Of a stretch of 64,000 nt of DNA, positions 18,891 through 28,539 are shown in pieces. Position 1 is the stretch's first letter, and each line of letters begins with the position of its first letter. The notes beneath the pieces were generated by a model. The model ran no database searches. It was not told where the DNA came from and saw nothing but the letters and a program-made list of their open reading frames with translations. Source of the DNA: Octadecabacter arcticus 238 (GTDB lineage: Bacteria; Pseudomonadota; Alphaproteobacteria; Rhodobacterales; Rhodobacteraceae); the NCBI RefSeq assembly GCF_000155735.2, contig NC_020908.1, positions 5,136,280 through 5,200,279 on the forward strand. The letters run 5' to 3'. The position numbers and the translations under genes were made by a program.

Positions 18891-19986
18891 TGTCGACGTT
18901 GCAATTCTGGGTGGTGGCTGCGCGGGGCTGAGCCTTGCTGTGAGACTGGCAAAAAGCGATTTATCAGTTCGTGTTATCGAACCCCGCTCGAAATATATTG
19001 ATGATCGCGCGTGGAGCTTCTGGCGCACGCAATCCGATCCTTTCGAGGATTGCGTGCGCGAAGAATGGACGTCTTGGACGGTGCAAGGTCCGCAGGGTGA
19101 AACACTGCGCTCGTCCTCAAGCATGCGCTATCAGACCGTTAAGTCTGGCGCCTTTTATAACCGTGCACTTGAATTGATTGAACAGGGCAATGACACTTCG
19201 ATTTCTATGGGTACGCATGCCCACGGCGTTTCTAGGGCGGGCGATTGTTGGCAGGTTGATACGGACGCTGGGTCTCTCACGGCGACGAATGTCGTTGATA
19301 CCCGTCCACCCAGCCGCGTTCCAAGCTATGGGCAGTTCTTTCTTGGCCGCGAAATCAAAACTGAACGTCCAGTTTTCAATCCAGATGTCGTGCAACTCAT
19401 GCACTTTCGCCGCGCCCGAAGTGGCGGTGTTGATTTCGTCTATATCCTGCCATTCGCAATTGATCAGGCACTGGTCGAGGTCACGTCGTTCGCGCCACAT
19501 AACCCCGGACAAGAGGTATTTACCAAATGGCTAGATGAAGAGATCAATGCCCTCAATCCTGGACAAATGGAAACTCTTCGTACCGAAGCAGGTGCATTAC
19601 CAATGCAGGCAGGTTTTGCAGACCACAACCTGGACGGCATCATTCGCATGGGGTTGGGTGGCGGCGCAGCCAGGCCTTCAACGGGGTATGCTTTTGCACG
19701 AAATCAATTGCAGAGCGATCAAGTCGCAGCCGCACTTGTCAGTGGACAGGTTCCCGACACGCGGCTGGACAGCGTAATGACCCGTTTCATGGATCGCGTG
19801 TTTTTGCAGGTCCTTGCTGTGAAACCTGAACGTGGTCCAGCCCTATTTGAAACCTTGTTTCGCAATGTCTCCCCTGATCGATTGGAACGCTTTCTCTCGG
19901 GCTCAACCCGCGCAGTGGATCTACTATCAGTCATGACAGCGTTGCCGCCGCTTCCATTTCTATATGCTGCCGCGTTTCCAAAGTGA
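18877..19986 (+). CDS. crtY: lycopene beta-cyclase
   Basis: About 369 aa flavoprotein of the CrtY type. FAD-binding VAILGGGCAGLSLAVRLA opens the protein; IDDRAWSFWRT matches the D-x-x-W-S-F region of cyclases; MGLGGGAARPSTGYAFAR corresponds to the conserved G-x3-A-x-P-S-T-G-Y motif. It closes both ends of lycopene to give beta-carotene. It overlaps the crtB end by 14 nt (ATG 18877, or 18883) and overlaps the blh start, so the whole operon is coupled. Confidence 0.92.
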   Translation: MPMPDVDVAILGGGCAGLSLAVRLAKSDLSVRVIEPRSKYIDDRAWSFWRTQSDPFEDCVREEWTSWTVQGPQGETLRSSSSMRYQTVKSGAFYNRALELIEQGNDTSISMGTHAHGVSRAGDCWQVDTDAGSLTATNVVDTRPPSRVPSYGQFFLGREIKTERPVFNPDVVQLMHFRRARSGGVDFVYILPFAIDQALVEVTSFAPHNPGQEVFTKWLDEEINALNPGQMETLRTEAGALPMQAGFADHNLDGIIRMGLGGGAARPSTGYAFARNQLQSDQVAAALVSGQVPDTRLDSVMTRFMDRVFLQVLAVKPERGPALFETLFRNVSPDRLERFLSGSTRAVDLLSVMTALPPLPFLYAAAFPK

Positions 19987-20849
19987 CGGTTCCGCAAATA
20001 TGGCAAACTTGGCTTTTTGCGGGTGCGGCGATTTTAACAATTGTGGTGAGCTTGATTGGTCAACCAGTCTTAATCACGCAGTTGTTTATACTGGCTCCGG
20101 CAGTGGCAATTCTTGGCCTGCCACATGGCGCGTTAGACTTGCCGATCGCCCAATCTTTATGGCCATTAGACGGCTGGCGCGGCAAGCTGCGGTTTGTGGG
20201 TCTATACGTTGGTCTTGCCCTGCTTGTGATCGCTTTCTGGATCGTCCTGCCGGGCACTGCCCTTTATGCGTTTCTGATCTATTCAGCCTTCCACTTCTCA
20301 GGTGACTGGGACGGTGCAGGTGCTACCTTACGCTTTAGTGGTGGTGTTGCGACCGTTGGTGCGCCCGCTCTGTTTCAAACTGGAGAAGTCGCAACACTGT
20401 TTGGTTATCTGACACCGGAACCAGCAGCCAACTCAGCCGCACTGCTCCTCGCGGTCGTTGCTGGAATATCTCTGGGAATCTTCGTCGCAACGATATCCTT
20501 GCGGCCGCAGTTGAGGAATCGCGCTGCCGGTGAACAGGGTATCATTTGGATCGCTGCGGCCTGCCTGACGCCATTGGTCTATTTCGTTGTCTATTTTTGT
20601 ATGCTTCATTCCGTGCGTCATTTTAGTGATGCATTCGGCTCTCTGGACGATCCACATCAAGGACTGCGTGTTGCCGCGCTTCTGTCAGTAGTAACGGTTT
20701 TTGCGGGACTTATTGGATTTGTAGTCCTTCAAGGATTCAAGCCAGAATTATTGGAACAAAGTCTTTTAAGGATTGTTTTCATAGGACTCGCAGCACTTAC
20801 GGTCCCCCATATGATCCTCGTGGACCGCTTCCAGCGAAAGTTAAAGTAG
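19983..20849 (+). CDS. blh: beta-carotene 15,15'-dioxygenase (Brp/Blh family)
   Basis: 288 aa membrane protein that cleaves beta-carotene into two retinals, the rhodopsin chromophore. The conserved His motifs are present: GLPHGALDLPIAQ, YSAFHFSGDWDGAG, MLHSVRHFSDAF and VPHMILVDRF. Several hydrophobic helices fit the family. The start is GTG overlapping the crtY stop (GTGA at 19983-19986). With this gene the operon holds every step from prenyl diphosphates to retinal. An IS256 element begins 150 bp downstream; no terminator was clear in the gap. Confidence 0.92.
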   Translation: MTVPQIWQTWLFAGAAILTIVVSLIGQPVLITQLFILAPAVAILGLPHGALDLPIAQSLWPLDGWRGKLRFVGLYVGLALLVIAFWIVLPGTALYAFLIYSAFHFSGDWDGAGATLRFSGGVATVGAPALFQTGEVATLFGYLTPEPAANSAALLLAVVAGISLGIFVATISLRPQLRNRAAGEQGIIWIAAACLTPLVYFVVYFCMLHSVRHFSDAFGSLDDPHQGLRVAALLSVVTVFAGLIGFVVLQGFKPELLEQSLLRIVFIGLAALTVPHMILVDRFQRKLK

Positions 20850-20998
20850 CACTGACACCCAGCCGTCTCGACTGTTGTGGAAGTTGTATTGAAAATTAGG
20901 TTTTTGGGCGGACGGTTAACTTGCAAATCATATGGGTTGCTGGAGAACTGAGACCGGTCCAAATTAGTCTGACAGCACCCTTTCAACCCAAAGAAGAT

Positions 20999-22385
20999 GA
21001 GTTATTGTCAAATCTGGTGTTTGAGTATTGTTGGTCATGCGGTGATCTGGTCGGGGTTTGTGGTTTCGATTCCGTCTTTGAACGTGACGCCTGTGATGAC
21101 TTTTGCGAGGTAGTCAAAGCCGCGTAGCTTCCTCCAATTTTGCGTAGCACATTGCCCCAGTTTGAACATCATGTGCAGCATGCCATCGCGTGACAGGCAG
21201 CCCTTTGAACGCTTGGTACGATGCCGGATCGTCGCGAAGGCCGATTCAATTGGATTGCTAGTGCGGATGCTTTGCCAATGCTGCGCCGGGAAGTCGAAGA
21301 ATGCCATGAGTTCCTCACGATCTTTTTGCAGGCATAGTGTGGCCTTGGGATATTTGGGTTCGTAGGTTTTGATGAACAGATCGAACGCCTTTTCTGCATC
21401 GACTTTGGTCTCGGCCTGCCAGATGTCGTGCAGCGCGGCCTTGGCTTTTGGCTGAGACAGCTTGGGTAAACAATTGAGCACGTTCATCGTTTTGTGTTGC
21501 CAACAGCGTTGATGGCGGGTCTCAGGATAGACTTCGTCCATGGCCGCCCAAAACCCCATGGCACCGTCCCCGATGGCCAGTTTGGGCGCATTCATGCCTC
21601 GGCTTTTGAGGTTAAGCAGAACCTCGCGCCAGCTCTGCGTGGACTCGCGCACCCCATCCTCAATTGCCAGAAATCGCTTCTTGCCACGGGCAGTTACCCC
21701 AATAATAACAAGGGCACAGAGCTTGTCATCCTCGCCCCGAAGGCCGCTGTGAACGCCGTCGGCCCAGATATAGACGATGGGCTCGTCATCTAACTCAGCG
21801 CCTTTCCAAGCCTCGTATTCATTGGCCCAATCGCGTTTTAAACGCGAAACCGTATTAGCCGACAAGCCAACGGCATCTGGGCCCAGAAGAACCTTGAGGG
21901 CGGGAGCCATCTTGCCGCTGGAGATCCCTTTGAGGTAAAGCCATGGCAAGGCCGCTTCCAGCGTCTTCGTGCGGCGCACATAGGGCGGCACCAGGGCAGA
22001 CCGGAATGTCACCGGTGTGCCGTCCTTGGACCGAACCTTTGGAATGCGCACGCTCACAGGGCCAATGCCCGTTTGAAACGGGCGGGCCGGATGATGTCCA
22101 TTACGCACGACTGCCGCGTGACCGGCATCGGTGCGTAAGCCGGTAAATTGCGCCAAATAACTGACAAGCTCAGCCTCAACTGCTGTCGCGATCAATTGTT
22201 GTGCTCCCGTTTTCAGCAACTCCGTCAACGCGTCCGTCATCTCGTCTCGACGCGCAAAATCAACAATGTTAGTAGTTCCCATGGTGGTGTATCTCCTTTG
22301 GTTGGGCTGCTGTCTTCCAACAACAATTCAACCAGATACGCCGCCAACCTTCAAACCATTCAAACACCAGATTCAGTCATAGCTC
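20999..22385 (-). mobile_element. IS256-family element with 9-bp target duplication
   Basis: The ends share the inverted repeat GAG(T/C)TAT...AATCTGGTGTTTGA. The element is flanked by the direct repeat aaagaagat (20990-20998 and 22386-22394). 1387 bp; one transposase gene. No recognisable gene is restored when it is removed. Confidence 0.88.
21035..22282 (-). CDS. IS256-family transposase
   Basis: 415 aa, the normal length for the family. Mutator-type core: first Asp in YIWADGVHSGLRGE, second in AIGDGAMGFWAAMDE, then HKTMNVLNCLPK and the Glu in RTSNPIESAFATIRHRT. It looks intact. Confidence 0.94.
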   Translation of the reverse strand: MGTTNIVDFARRDEMTDALTELLKTGAQQLIATAVEAELVSYLAQFTGLRTDAGHAAVVRNGHHPARPFQTGIGPVSVRIPKVRSKDGTPVTFRSALVPPYVRRTKTLEAALPWLYLKGISSGKMAPALKVLLGPDAVGLSANTVSRLKRDWANEYEAWKGAELDDEPIVYIWADGVHSGLRGEDDKLCALVIIGVTARGKKRFLAIEDGVRESTQSWREVLLNLKSRGMNAPKLAIGDGAMGFWAAMDEVYPETRHQRCWQHKTMNVLNCLPKLSQPKAKAALHDIWQAETKVDAEKAFDLFIKTYEPKYPKATLCLQKDREELMAFFDFPAQHWQSIRTSNPIESAFATIRHRTKRSKGCLSRDGMLHMMFKLGQCATQNWRKLRGFDYLAKVITGVTFKDGIETTNPDQITA

Positions 22386-22499
22386 AAAGAAGATCAATCC
22401 TGGCCGAGCTTCAAAAGGATAGTAACAGAGCCCTCCCCAGATTCATCATGAAATGTATCTACAGTGGACGGGTACGCATATAAGGGCGTTATCTTTTGA

Positions 22500-23988
22500 G
22501 GTCCCTCCGCGAATTGTGTGGGTAGGCCTGCGATGGCCTTTTGATGCTGTCACCAGATGTTGTGGTCGCGAGGTGAGGCGCGTCTGGCGCGTAGACCTCA
22601 CATATCGCAGCGCCTGACGCGCCGGATCTGTTGGCGTCTGCGATGTCACAAGGTAGAATATAGTTCCCACAGATCAGAAGATGGAGGGGAACCATGGGGC
22701 CCGAGACAAACTTGTTTACGATTGCGCTTGGTCTGCAAGCGCCCTGGAGCGTTTCCGACGTGCGCTTCGATACCAAGGCAAAGGAAATCCACTTCGAGAT
22801 CCGCTTCAAGCCTGGCACCCGGTTTGCCTGCCCGTCCTGTGGCGCGGCCGATCAGCCGGTCCATGACACGCGGCCCCGGACCTGGGAGCATCTGCGCTTC
22901 TTTGAGCACAAGGCTTTCATCCACGCCTCCGTTCCCCGTGTTGCCTGTAGCGCATGCGGCAAGACAGGGCAGATCACGGTTCCTTGGGCGCGCAGTGGCA
23001 GCGGCTTCAGCCAATTGTTCGAGGCCTTCGTGATCGCTCTGGCCAAAGAGATGCCGGTGAAGGCCATAGCCGATCTTCTCGAGATCGGGGACGACCGGTC
23101 ATGGCGCGTGCTTGACCACTACGTCCCGGCTGCGCGCGAGCTGGAGGACTTCAGCGACGTGACGGCTGTCGGGATCGACGAGACAGCAGCGCGGCGCGGC
23201 CACAATTACATCACCCTGTTCCATGATCTCAAGGCGGGAAGACTGCTCTTTGCCTGTGAAGGCCATGATGCGGGCACGGTCAAGACTTTCACTGCAGACC
23301 TCCGTACCCATGGTGGCGATCCGGACGCCATCACTGCCGCCTGCATCGACATGAGCAGGGCCTATATTGCTGGTATCGGTCGGCATCTGCCGAACGCGGC
23401 CATCACCTTCGACAGGTTCCACGTCATCCAGCTGGCCAACGCCGCGCTGGAAGAAGTCAGGCGTGCTGAGGTGCGCGAAGAGCCCGCCCTGAAACGAAGC
23501 CGATGGATGTGGCTCAAGGACAAAAAGAAGTGGACCAAAAAACAGATTGCACAGCACCACACGCTATCACGCATGCAGCTGAAGACAGGGCGCGCCTTCC
23601 GCTTGAAGGAAGCGCTGCGCGACATCTTTGCGGCGGCGACCACGCGCGCCGAGGCCGAAGAGCGGCTCACCGCATGGTTCCGATGGGCGCGCCGCAGCAA
23701 GCTAGCGCCCTTCAAGAAGCTCGCCCTGACCCTGAAAACCCACTGGGATGGTATCCTTAACAGCTTTGAAAGCGCCCTGAGCAATGGCTCAGTTGAGGCC
23801 ATCAACGGCTTAATCCAAGCCGCCAAGGCGCGCGCCAGAGGATATCGAAAACCACGCAACCTCATCCTCATGGCCTATCTGATCTCTGGCAAACTCAGCC
23901 ACCTGCAAGCGTCGCCCTACACCACAACATCTAGGGCTATCGTTGAGTGACCGGAAAACAAACTACCCACACAAATCGCGAAATAGCC
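22500..23988 (+). mobile_element. ISL3-family element with near-perfect 8-bp target duplication
   Basis: The ends share inverted repeats (CGCGAATTGTGTGGGTAG at the left; CGCGATTTGTGTGGGTAG as reverse complement of the right). The flanks tcttttga (22492-22499) and gcttttga (23989-23996) match in 7 of 8 bases. 1489 bp with one transposase. Confidence 0.85.
22694..23950 (+). CDS. ISL3-family transposase
   Basis: 418 aa. N-terminal zinc ribbon (CPSCGAADQPVHDTRPRTWEHL ... VACSACGKTGQ), HTH (MPVKAIADLLEIGDDRSWRVLDHY), then the DDE core with VTAVGIDETAARRGHNYIT, IDMSRAYIAGI and FDRFHVIQLANAAL, ending NGSVEAINGLIQAAKARARGY. Intact. Confidence 0.93.
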   Translation: MGPETNLFTIALGLQAPWSVSDVRFDTKAKEIHFEIRFKPGTRFACPSCGAADQPVHDTRPRTWEHLRFFEHKAFIHASVPRVACSACGKTGQITVPWARSGSGFSQLFEAFVIALAKEMPVKAIADLLEIGDDRSWRVLDHYVPAARELEDFSDVTAVGIDETAARRGHNYITLFHDLKAGRLLFACEGHDAGTVKTFTADLRTHGGDPDAITAACIDMSRAYIAGIGRHLPNAAITFDRFHVIQLANAALEEVRRAEVREEPALKRSRWMWLKDKKKWTKKQIAQHHTLSRMQLKTGRAFRLKEALRDIFAAATTRAEAEERLTAWFRWARRSKLAPFKKLALTLKTHWDGILNSFESALSNGSVEAINGLIQAAKARARGYRKPRNLILMAYLISGKLSHLQASPYTTTSRAIVE

Positions 23989-24006
23989 GCTTTTGAAGAT
24001 TGAACG

Positions 24007-24041
24007 AAAAAGGGCACCTTGATTGAGGTGCCCTTTTCATT
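24007..24041. terminator. Rho-independent terminator of the DUF1127 gene
   Basis: aaaagggcacctt-gattg-aggtgccctttt forms a 10-12-bp stem with A and T runs on both sides, so it can act on either strand. It lies just after the DUF1127 stop (minus strand) and after the ISL3 element (plus strand). Confidence 0.85.
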
Positions 24042-24058
24042 GATTTTGCCAGGAAGGC

Positions 24059-24307
24059 TTATGCGCGGGCCCGGCGAGCAAAGTTCTCAATGTCGCCGCG
24101 TGTCATACCAATGTCTGAAAGCTCACGTGCACTCAAATTAATCAGCGTTTCGCGCGTCTGGCGAACGGCGTTCCAATTTTTGTAAAATTTTACCAGGCTG
24201 ACAAAAGGGTTCTTGAAGGGGACGGCGGATGGGTGAATTGTTGTGAAAGCGGCCATAGCCATACTGAAAGGGACGGCGGATTGAAAATTTGTTTTGAAAG
24301 CGGCCAT
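24059..24307 (-). CDS. DUF1127 (YjiS-like) small protein with duplicated N-terminus
   Basis: About 82 aa. The C-terminus TRETLINLSARELSDIGMTRGDIENFARRA is the DUF1127 helix-rich domain found in small, basic, often RNA-linked or stress-linked proteins. The start at 24307 is preferred because aaaggag stands 7 nt upstream; ATG at 24313 lies too close to it. The first 34 residues consist of two 17-residue copies (MAAFKTNFQSAVPFSMA / MAAFTTIHPSAVPFKNP), a 51-bp in-frame duplication. A strong terminator follows the stop. Confidence 0.88.
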   Translation of the reverse strand: MAAFKTNFQSAVPFSMAMAAFTTIHPSAVPFKNPFVSLVKFYKNWNAVRQTRETLINLSARELSDIGMTRGDIENFARRARA

Positions 24308-24313
24308 AGCCAT
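24212..24313. repeat. 51-bp tandem duplication inside the DUF1127 gene
   Basis: ggacggcgga and ggccatagccat recur exactly 51 bp apart (for example 24251-24262 and 24302-24313). The two units differ at several bases, so the duplication is not recent. Confidence 0.8.
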
Positions 24314-25037
24314 ACTCCTTTGGGTTATCGTTATGTCTCACCAATCAAAATATGTTGCTCCACTTCCTATAGTAGAGATAAAAATAGCATACCGCTTATG
24401 CGCTTTTCGCAACCGCAGCATTTTCAATGCTTTCCCCAGAATGAATGGATAATGGTCTGCCACTGGTCTTGTCCCGCTTACGTTCTGGCCTCTCACTTCT
24501 TGCTAGACTACCAGACCAATGTCACCGCCGAATTTCAGACCTATTCGAAAAAACGCTTGATTTTTTAACGCTTGCAAAAATCTTCATTTACCGCTGCCAC
24601 AAATCCCGTTCAAAACCCAAATGGTTGTTGAATGCTTTTGCCTCTACCTTCATAGCCGACATTCGCCGCGATGTTCACGAAGGTCCGCTGTGGTGTAGGT
24701 TTCTCGGACGCCACGCGCGAGGTTTGGGTGACGCGGAACATTGCCTGGCGTCGGAGAAGCGCTCAAGCGGGAAATCGCGGGGTTGGTCTGGGTGGATCGA
24801 TTGTTGCTATGGGGATTTGCGCAATGCGTGTGTTTTCGCCCGGAGCTGACAGGCCAGTTTGGCGGGGCGCATTGAGTTAAGCGCAGCGCCGGTTTTGCCT
24901 GCTGTTGGTTGAAACTCACGGTATTTTGTCGGCGTCACCATGTTTTGCCACGCTGAGCTTGATCAAAGCATGCCGATTGGTTCGCAGGAGATATAGCGAG
25001 CGGCCGAGGGTGTCGTTCGTGATGTGCGGTGCGCGCG
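24314..25037. other. region without convincing gene; includes IS91 3' end
   Basis: The first part is the DUF1127 upstream region. From about 24.65 kb the base composition turns GC-rich and the sequence leads into the end of the IS91 transposase, so it probably holds the terminal part of that element. Open frames here do not look coding. Confidence 0.5.
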
Positions 25038-26196
25038 TCATGCAGCAGCCCTTTGTGTTTTTGGCGGCGCTCTGGGATGTTGGGCTGGTGCGATTGTGTC
25101 GACGATTATCAACTGCCCGCCACAACATGGGCAAGGCAGAGCAAGAACACGAGGAGGTTCATCTGCATCGTTGATGGTGTTGCCTTTATCGTGCTCCTTG
25201 TGAGGGGTTTTGGCCCCCAGCAGTTGCCGGATCCGCGCGATATTGGCCGTGCGGTTGCTATTCCCATAGAACCCATAATGTCGGATGCGGTGCTGGCCTC
25301 TGGGCAGCACGTGGATCAGGAACCGGCGAATGAACTCATTTGTGGACAAGGACATGGTCGTGTGGCGGCCCGCACCTTTGAGGCGATAGTCCTTGACGCG
25401 GAAGGTGACGTTTTGCGCATCGAAACGGATCAACCGGCTGTTTGAAATGGCAATCCGATGTGTGTAGCGCGATAGGTATGCCAATACGGCTTTCGGCCCG
25501 GCGAAGGGTTCCTTGGCATAGACGACCCAGTCTATTTTGTGCAGGGGTTCGAGGAAATTGTCGAAGGCGGTCTTGTCGATGAGGTCCAGGTGATCACCGA
25601 AGAAATGAAGTTTCCCGGCCTTATGCAGCTTGGCCAGCCCTTCCAGAATGAGCCGCCGATACAAGCGGGATAGAACGTGGACAGACAGGAAGAAGTTCTT
25701 GCGGCTGGCGATCCATTTTGAACCATCCCTTGAAAGCCCCCCTCCGGGAACGATCATGTGGACATGCGGGTGGTGGGTCATAGCCGAGCCCCAAGTGTGC
25801 AACACCGACGTGATACCAATCTTGGCACCCAGATGTTTCGGATCAGCAGCGATCTTTATAACCGTGTCCGCACTTGCCCGCATCAGCAGATTATAGATCT
25901 CGCGTTTGTTCTGATGCGCGATGTCGGCGATCTGTTTGGGCAGCGTGAAGACCAAGTGAAAATACCGCACGGGCAGCAGTTCAGCCTCACGTGCCGCAAG
26001 CCATATCTTCGCAGCACCCGCCTGGCATTTTGGGCAGTGACGGTTGCGGCATGAGTTGTAGGCGATGTGCTCATGCGCACAGTCGGCGCACCGCGCGACA
26101 TGACCGCCAAGCGCCGCGGTTCGACAGCGCTCAATGGCGCTCATGACTTTGAACTGGTTCAGGCTGATGTGTCCTGCGTTTGCGGCACGCCAGACA
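25038..26196 (-). pseudogene. IS91-family HUH transposase, 5'-truncated
   Basis: The frame carries CRNRHCPKC, HPHVHMIVPGGG (HUH), LSRYTHRIAISNSRL and a full C-terminal tail (KTPHKEHDKGNTIND ... CPCCGGQLIIVD). Compared with the copy at 11.5-12.5 kb the first ~20 residues (MPSRSLEVADIF...) are missing: the match ends at AANAGHISL, where an IS3 element begins at 26197. The two copies are broken at opposite ends. Confidence 0.87.
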
Positions 26197-26237
26197 GTGA
26201 ACTTCGTCCCGTTTTCCGGACAGTTTGCTTATTGACC

Positions 26238-27140
26238 CTATGCCGCCATTTTCCAAGTCATATCTTCGAAAGCCTGTTTTGGCGTTTTGTAGCCGACGCC
26301 TGAATGACGGCGCTGGCGGTTGTAGAAGACCTCAATGTATTCGAAGATGGCGGCCTTGGCCTCAGCGTGTGTTCTAAAGCGCCGCTGGTGAACCATCTCC
26401 TTTTTTTTCAATGAAGCAAAGAAGCTTTCCATCGGCGCATTGTCGAGGCATTGGCCCTTGCGGCTCATGGATTGAGTGAGTTTCGCCTTTTTGATCAGCT
26501 TGCGATAGTCCCCGCCAGCATATTGGCCGCCCCTATCGGAGTGGTGTATCAATCCCGGAACCGGGCCTCTGCGTCCCAGAGCCATCTCGAGGGCGGCGCA
26601 GCAAAGCTCCGCACGCATGTGATCCTCCATCGCCCAACCGACGATCTCACGCGTGGTCATGTCCTTCACGCCAGCCAGATAAAGCCAGCCTTCGTCCGTG
26701 TCGATATAGGTGATATCCGCCAGCCAAACGGCATTAGGCGTCTGGCTGTGGAATTTCTGTTCCAACAAGTTTGGGGATGGCTTCAGCTTATGATTGCTGT
26801 CCGTTGTGATTGGCTTTCTACGCTTGCGAAGAAGCGGGGACACCTTGTGTTCCTTCATTATTCTCGCAACACGGCGCTCGGAGACGACCTCACTATCCGC
26901 CAGTAAGTCTTGGTGAATACGCTTTGATCCATAACATTTCTTACTGGCCTTGAAGAAGGTTTTTATCTTGGGAAGCAACGCCTGATCCCGAGCGTCGCGA
27001 TTAGCTTGACGCTGATCACGTGCAGGCTGACTGGCTGGGAACCCGTAGAACCAGCCCCGGGATATCTCTAGAAGACGGCATAATATTGAAACCGCGTATT
27101 GAGCTTTATGGGCGGTGACGAAAGCACGCTTGTTCGTCAT
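26238..27140 (-). CDS. IS3-family transposase OrfB
   Basis: 300 aa with the rve core: VWLADITYIDTDEGWLYLA (Asp), LIHHSDRGGQYAGGDYRKL (Asp), APMESFFASLKKKE (Glu), then FYNRQRRHSGVGYKTPKQA. It overlaps OrfA by 4 nt; a fused OrfAB would need the usual -1 frameshift. Confidence 0.94.
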   Translation of the reverse strand: MTNKRAFVTAHKAQYAVSILCRLLEISRGWFYGFPASQPARDQRQANRDARDQALLPKIKTFFKASKKCYGSKRIHQDLLADSEVVSERRVARIMKEHKVSPLLRKRRKPITTDSNHKLKPSPNLLEQKFHSQTPNAVWLADITYIDTDEGWLYLAGVKDMTTREIVGWAMEDHMRAELCCAALEMALGRRGPVPGLIHHSDRGGQYAGGDYRKLIKKAKLTQSMSRKGQCLDNAPMESFFASLKKKEMVHQRRFRTHAEAKAAIFEYIEVFYNRQRRHSGVGYKTPKQAFEDMTWKMAA

Positions 27141-27433
27141 GGTTTCACCGCCCGCGCCGCGAAAAAAGCGGATGCTTTGTGCAAAATCTCCACTTCCTCA
27201 GCAAGCCGCTTGTTGTCTTTGCGAAGGCGGAGCAATTCAGCCGCATCCGCCTGCTGACGCCGTTTGGCTTCAACTGAGCCAAACGCCTCAATTTCCAAGC
27301 GCCACGTCTTCAGCTGCGTCCCAGTGATCCCAAGCTCCTTGGCAACGCTGCCTTGCGTCGCACCAGGCTCATATAACCGCTCAACTGCAGCTGCCTTATA
27401 ATCGTCTGTATAATTGCGTCGATGTTGTCCCAT
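27137..27433 (-). CDS. IS3-family transposase OrfA
   Basis: 98 aa with an HTH (AVERLYEPGATQGSVAKELG ... TQLKTWRLE) and a leucine-zipper-like coil (AAELLRLRKDNKRLAEEVEI), as usual for OrfA. Confidence 0.92.
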   Translation of the reverse strand: MGQHRRNYTDDYKAAAVERLYEPGATQGSVAKELGITGTQLKTWRLEIEAFGSVEAKRRQQADAAELLRLRKDNKRLAEEVEILHKASAFFAARAVKP

Positions 27434-27497
27434 TTGGTGCCCCTTTCACGGACTGGGGTAAAGTACCCCAATGTCCGGCAACAGGGACGAAGTTCAC

Positions 27498-28539
27498 TTT
27501 GCCGCCGCCGCAAAGTTGACGCCCTTGTTTGGAAACGGGCGCGCGCGTTTCTTCTTTTGGACGCAGGAGAAGACGCCGGAACGGTTTGCCGGATTTTGGA
27601 TATTGGCCCGACAGTTTTGACGGAGTGGCGATTTGCCTTTGCCGGTGCGGGACTATCGTTTTTCGGTCTGAAGGACTACAGCCAGCGTCAGGGTCATTTG
27701 TCCGTCGTGCAAGAGCAGGCGGTGAGAGCCCATTTCACCGCGCAGCCTGCCCGCAATGCCGATGAGGTCTGTGCCTATGTTCTAGCCGAGTGCGACCAAA
27801 ACTACAGCACGTCGGGAGCCGCCAAGCTGATGCGCCGCCTGGGGTTCGCGTATAAGAAACCACAATTGCTGCCTGCACAGGCCGATGAAGCCAAGCAGGC
27901 TGCGTTTATTGCCAAATATGAGGCCCTGATGAACGGGTTGGCCGCAGATGAGATGGTTGTCTTTTCGGACGCTGTCCACCCCGAACACCAGAGCCGCCCC
28001 GCCCATGGTTGGTTCCCCAAGGGACAAAAGACGGCCCTGAAGGCGACATCAGGGCGCAAGCGGCTCAACATTCAGGGCGCGCTTGACCTTGAGACTTTCC
28101 AGTTCACCTTTGTGGAAGGCGAGAAGATCAATGCCCAGACAACCCGACAGATGCTGGAAAAGTTGGAACGCAACAACCAAACCAAGACGGCCATCCACGT
28201 CTTTGTCGACAATGCCCGCTATCATCATGCCAAGATACTACAGCCATGGCTGGACAGCCCAGAACGTCGGGTGAAGTTGCATTTCTTGCCAGCATATGCC
28301 CCGCACCTCAACCCGATCGAGCGTCTTTGGGGTGTTATGCACAAATGGGTCACCCACAATCGGCACTATGCAACGTTCAACCAATTCACAGAGGCCATTT
28401 TCGACTTCTTCCGCAAGACCCTGCGAGAAAAATGGCTAGAGTTCCGCGACACCGTCACCGACAACTTCCGCGTCATATCGCTCAAGGAATACAAAGTGAT
28501 TTGAGGGGAAAACCTCAGGTCAATTCAGGCGCGGGAGTA
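27498..28539 (+). pseudogene. IS630-family element and transposase, 5'-truncated
   Basis: From CRRRKVDALVWKRARAF onward the coding part (to 28504) is almost identical to the intact copy at 50.9 kb, including VFSDAVHPEH, HVFVDNARYHHAK and LPAYAPHLNPIERLWG (DDE motifs). The first ~20 residues and the left IS end are missing where the IS3 element begins. The right end (caggcgcgggag) is kept and is followed by TA, the IS630 target. Confidence 0.9.

Larger units (their letters stand above)
26197..27497 (-). mobile_element. IS3-family element at an IS91/IS630 junction
   Basis: 1301 bp with inverted ends GTGAACTTCGTCCC-GTTTTCCGGAC and (reverse complement) GTGAACTTCGTCCC-TGTTGCCGGAC. The bases outside (cagaca | tttgcc) do not form a target duplication. 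It sits between a 5'-truncated IS91 gene and a 5'-truncated IS630 gene, so DNA between them was lost. Confidence 0.88.

Noticed and set aside
24445..24849. 134-aa open frame upstream of DUF1127
   Set aside because: No ribosome site, mixed composition and no recognisable fold; likely non-coding plus the IS91 end.
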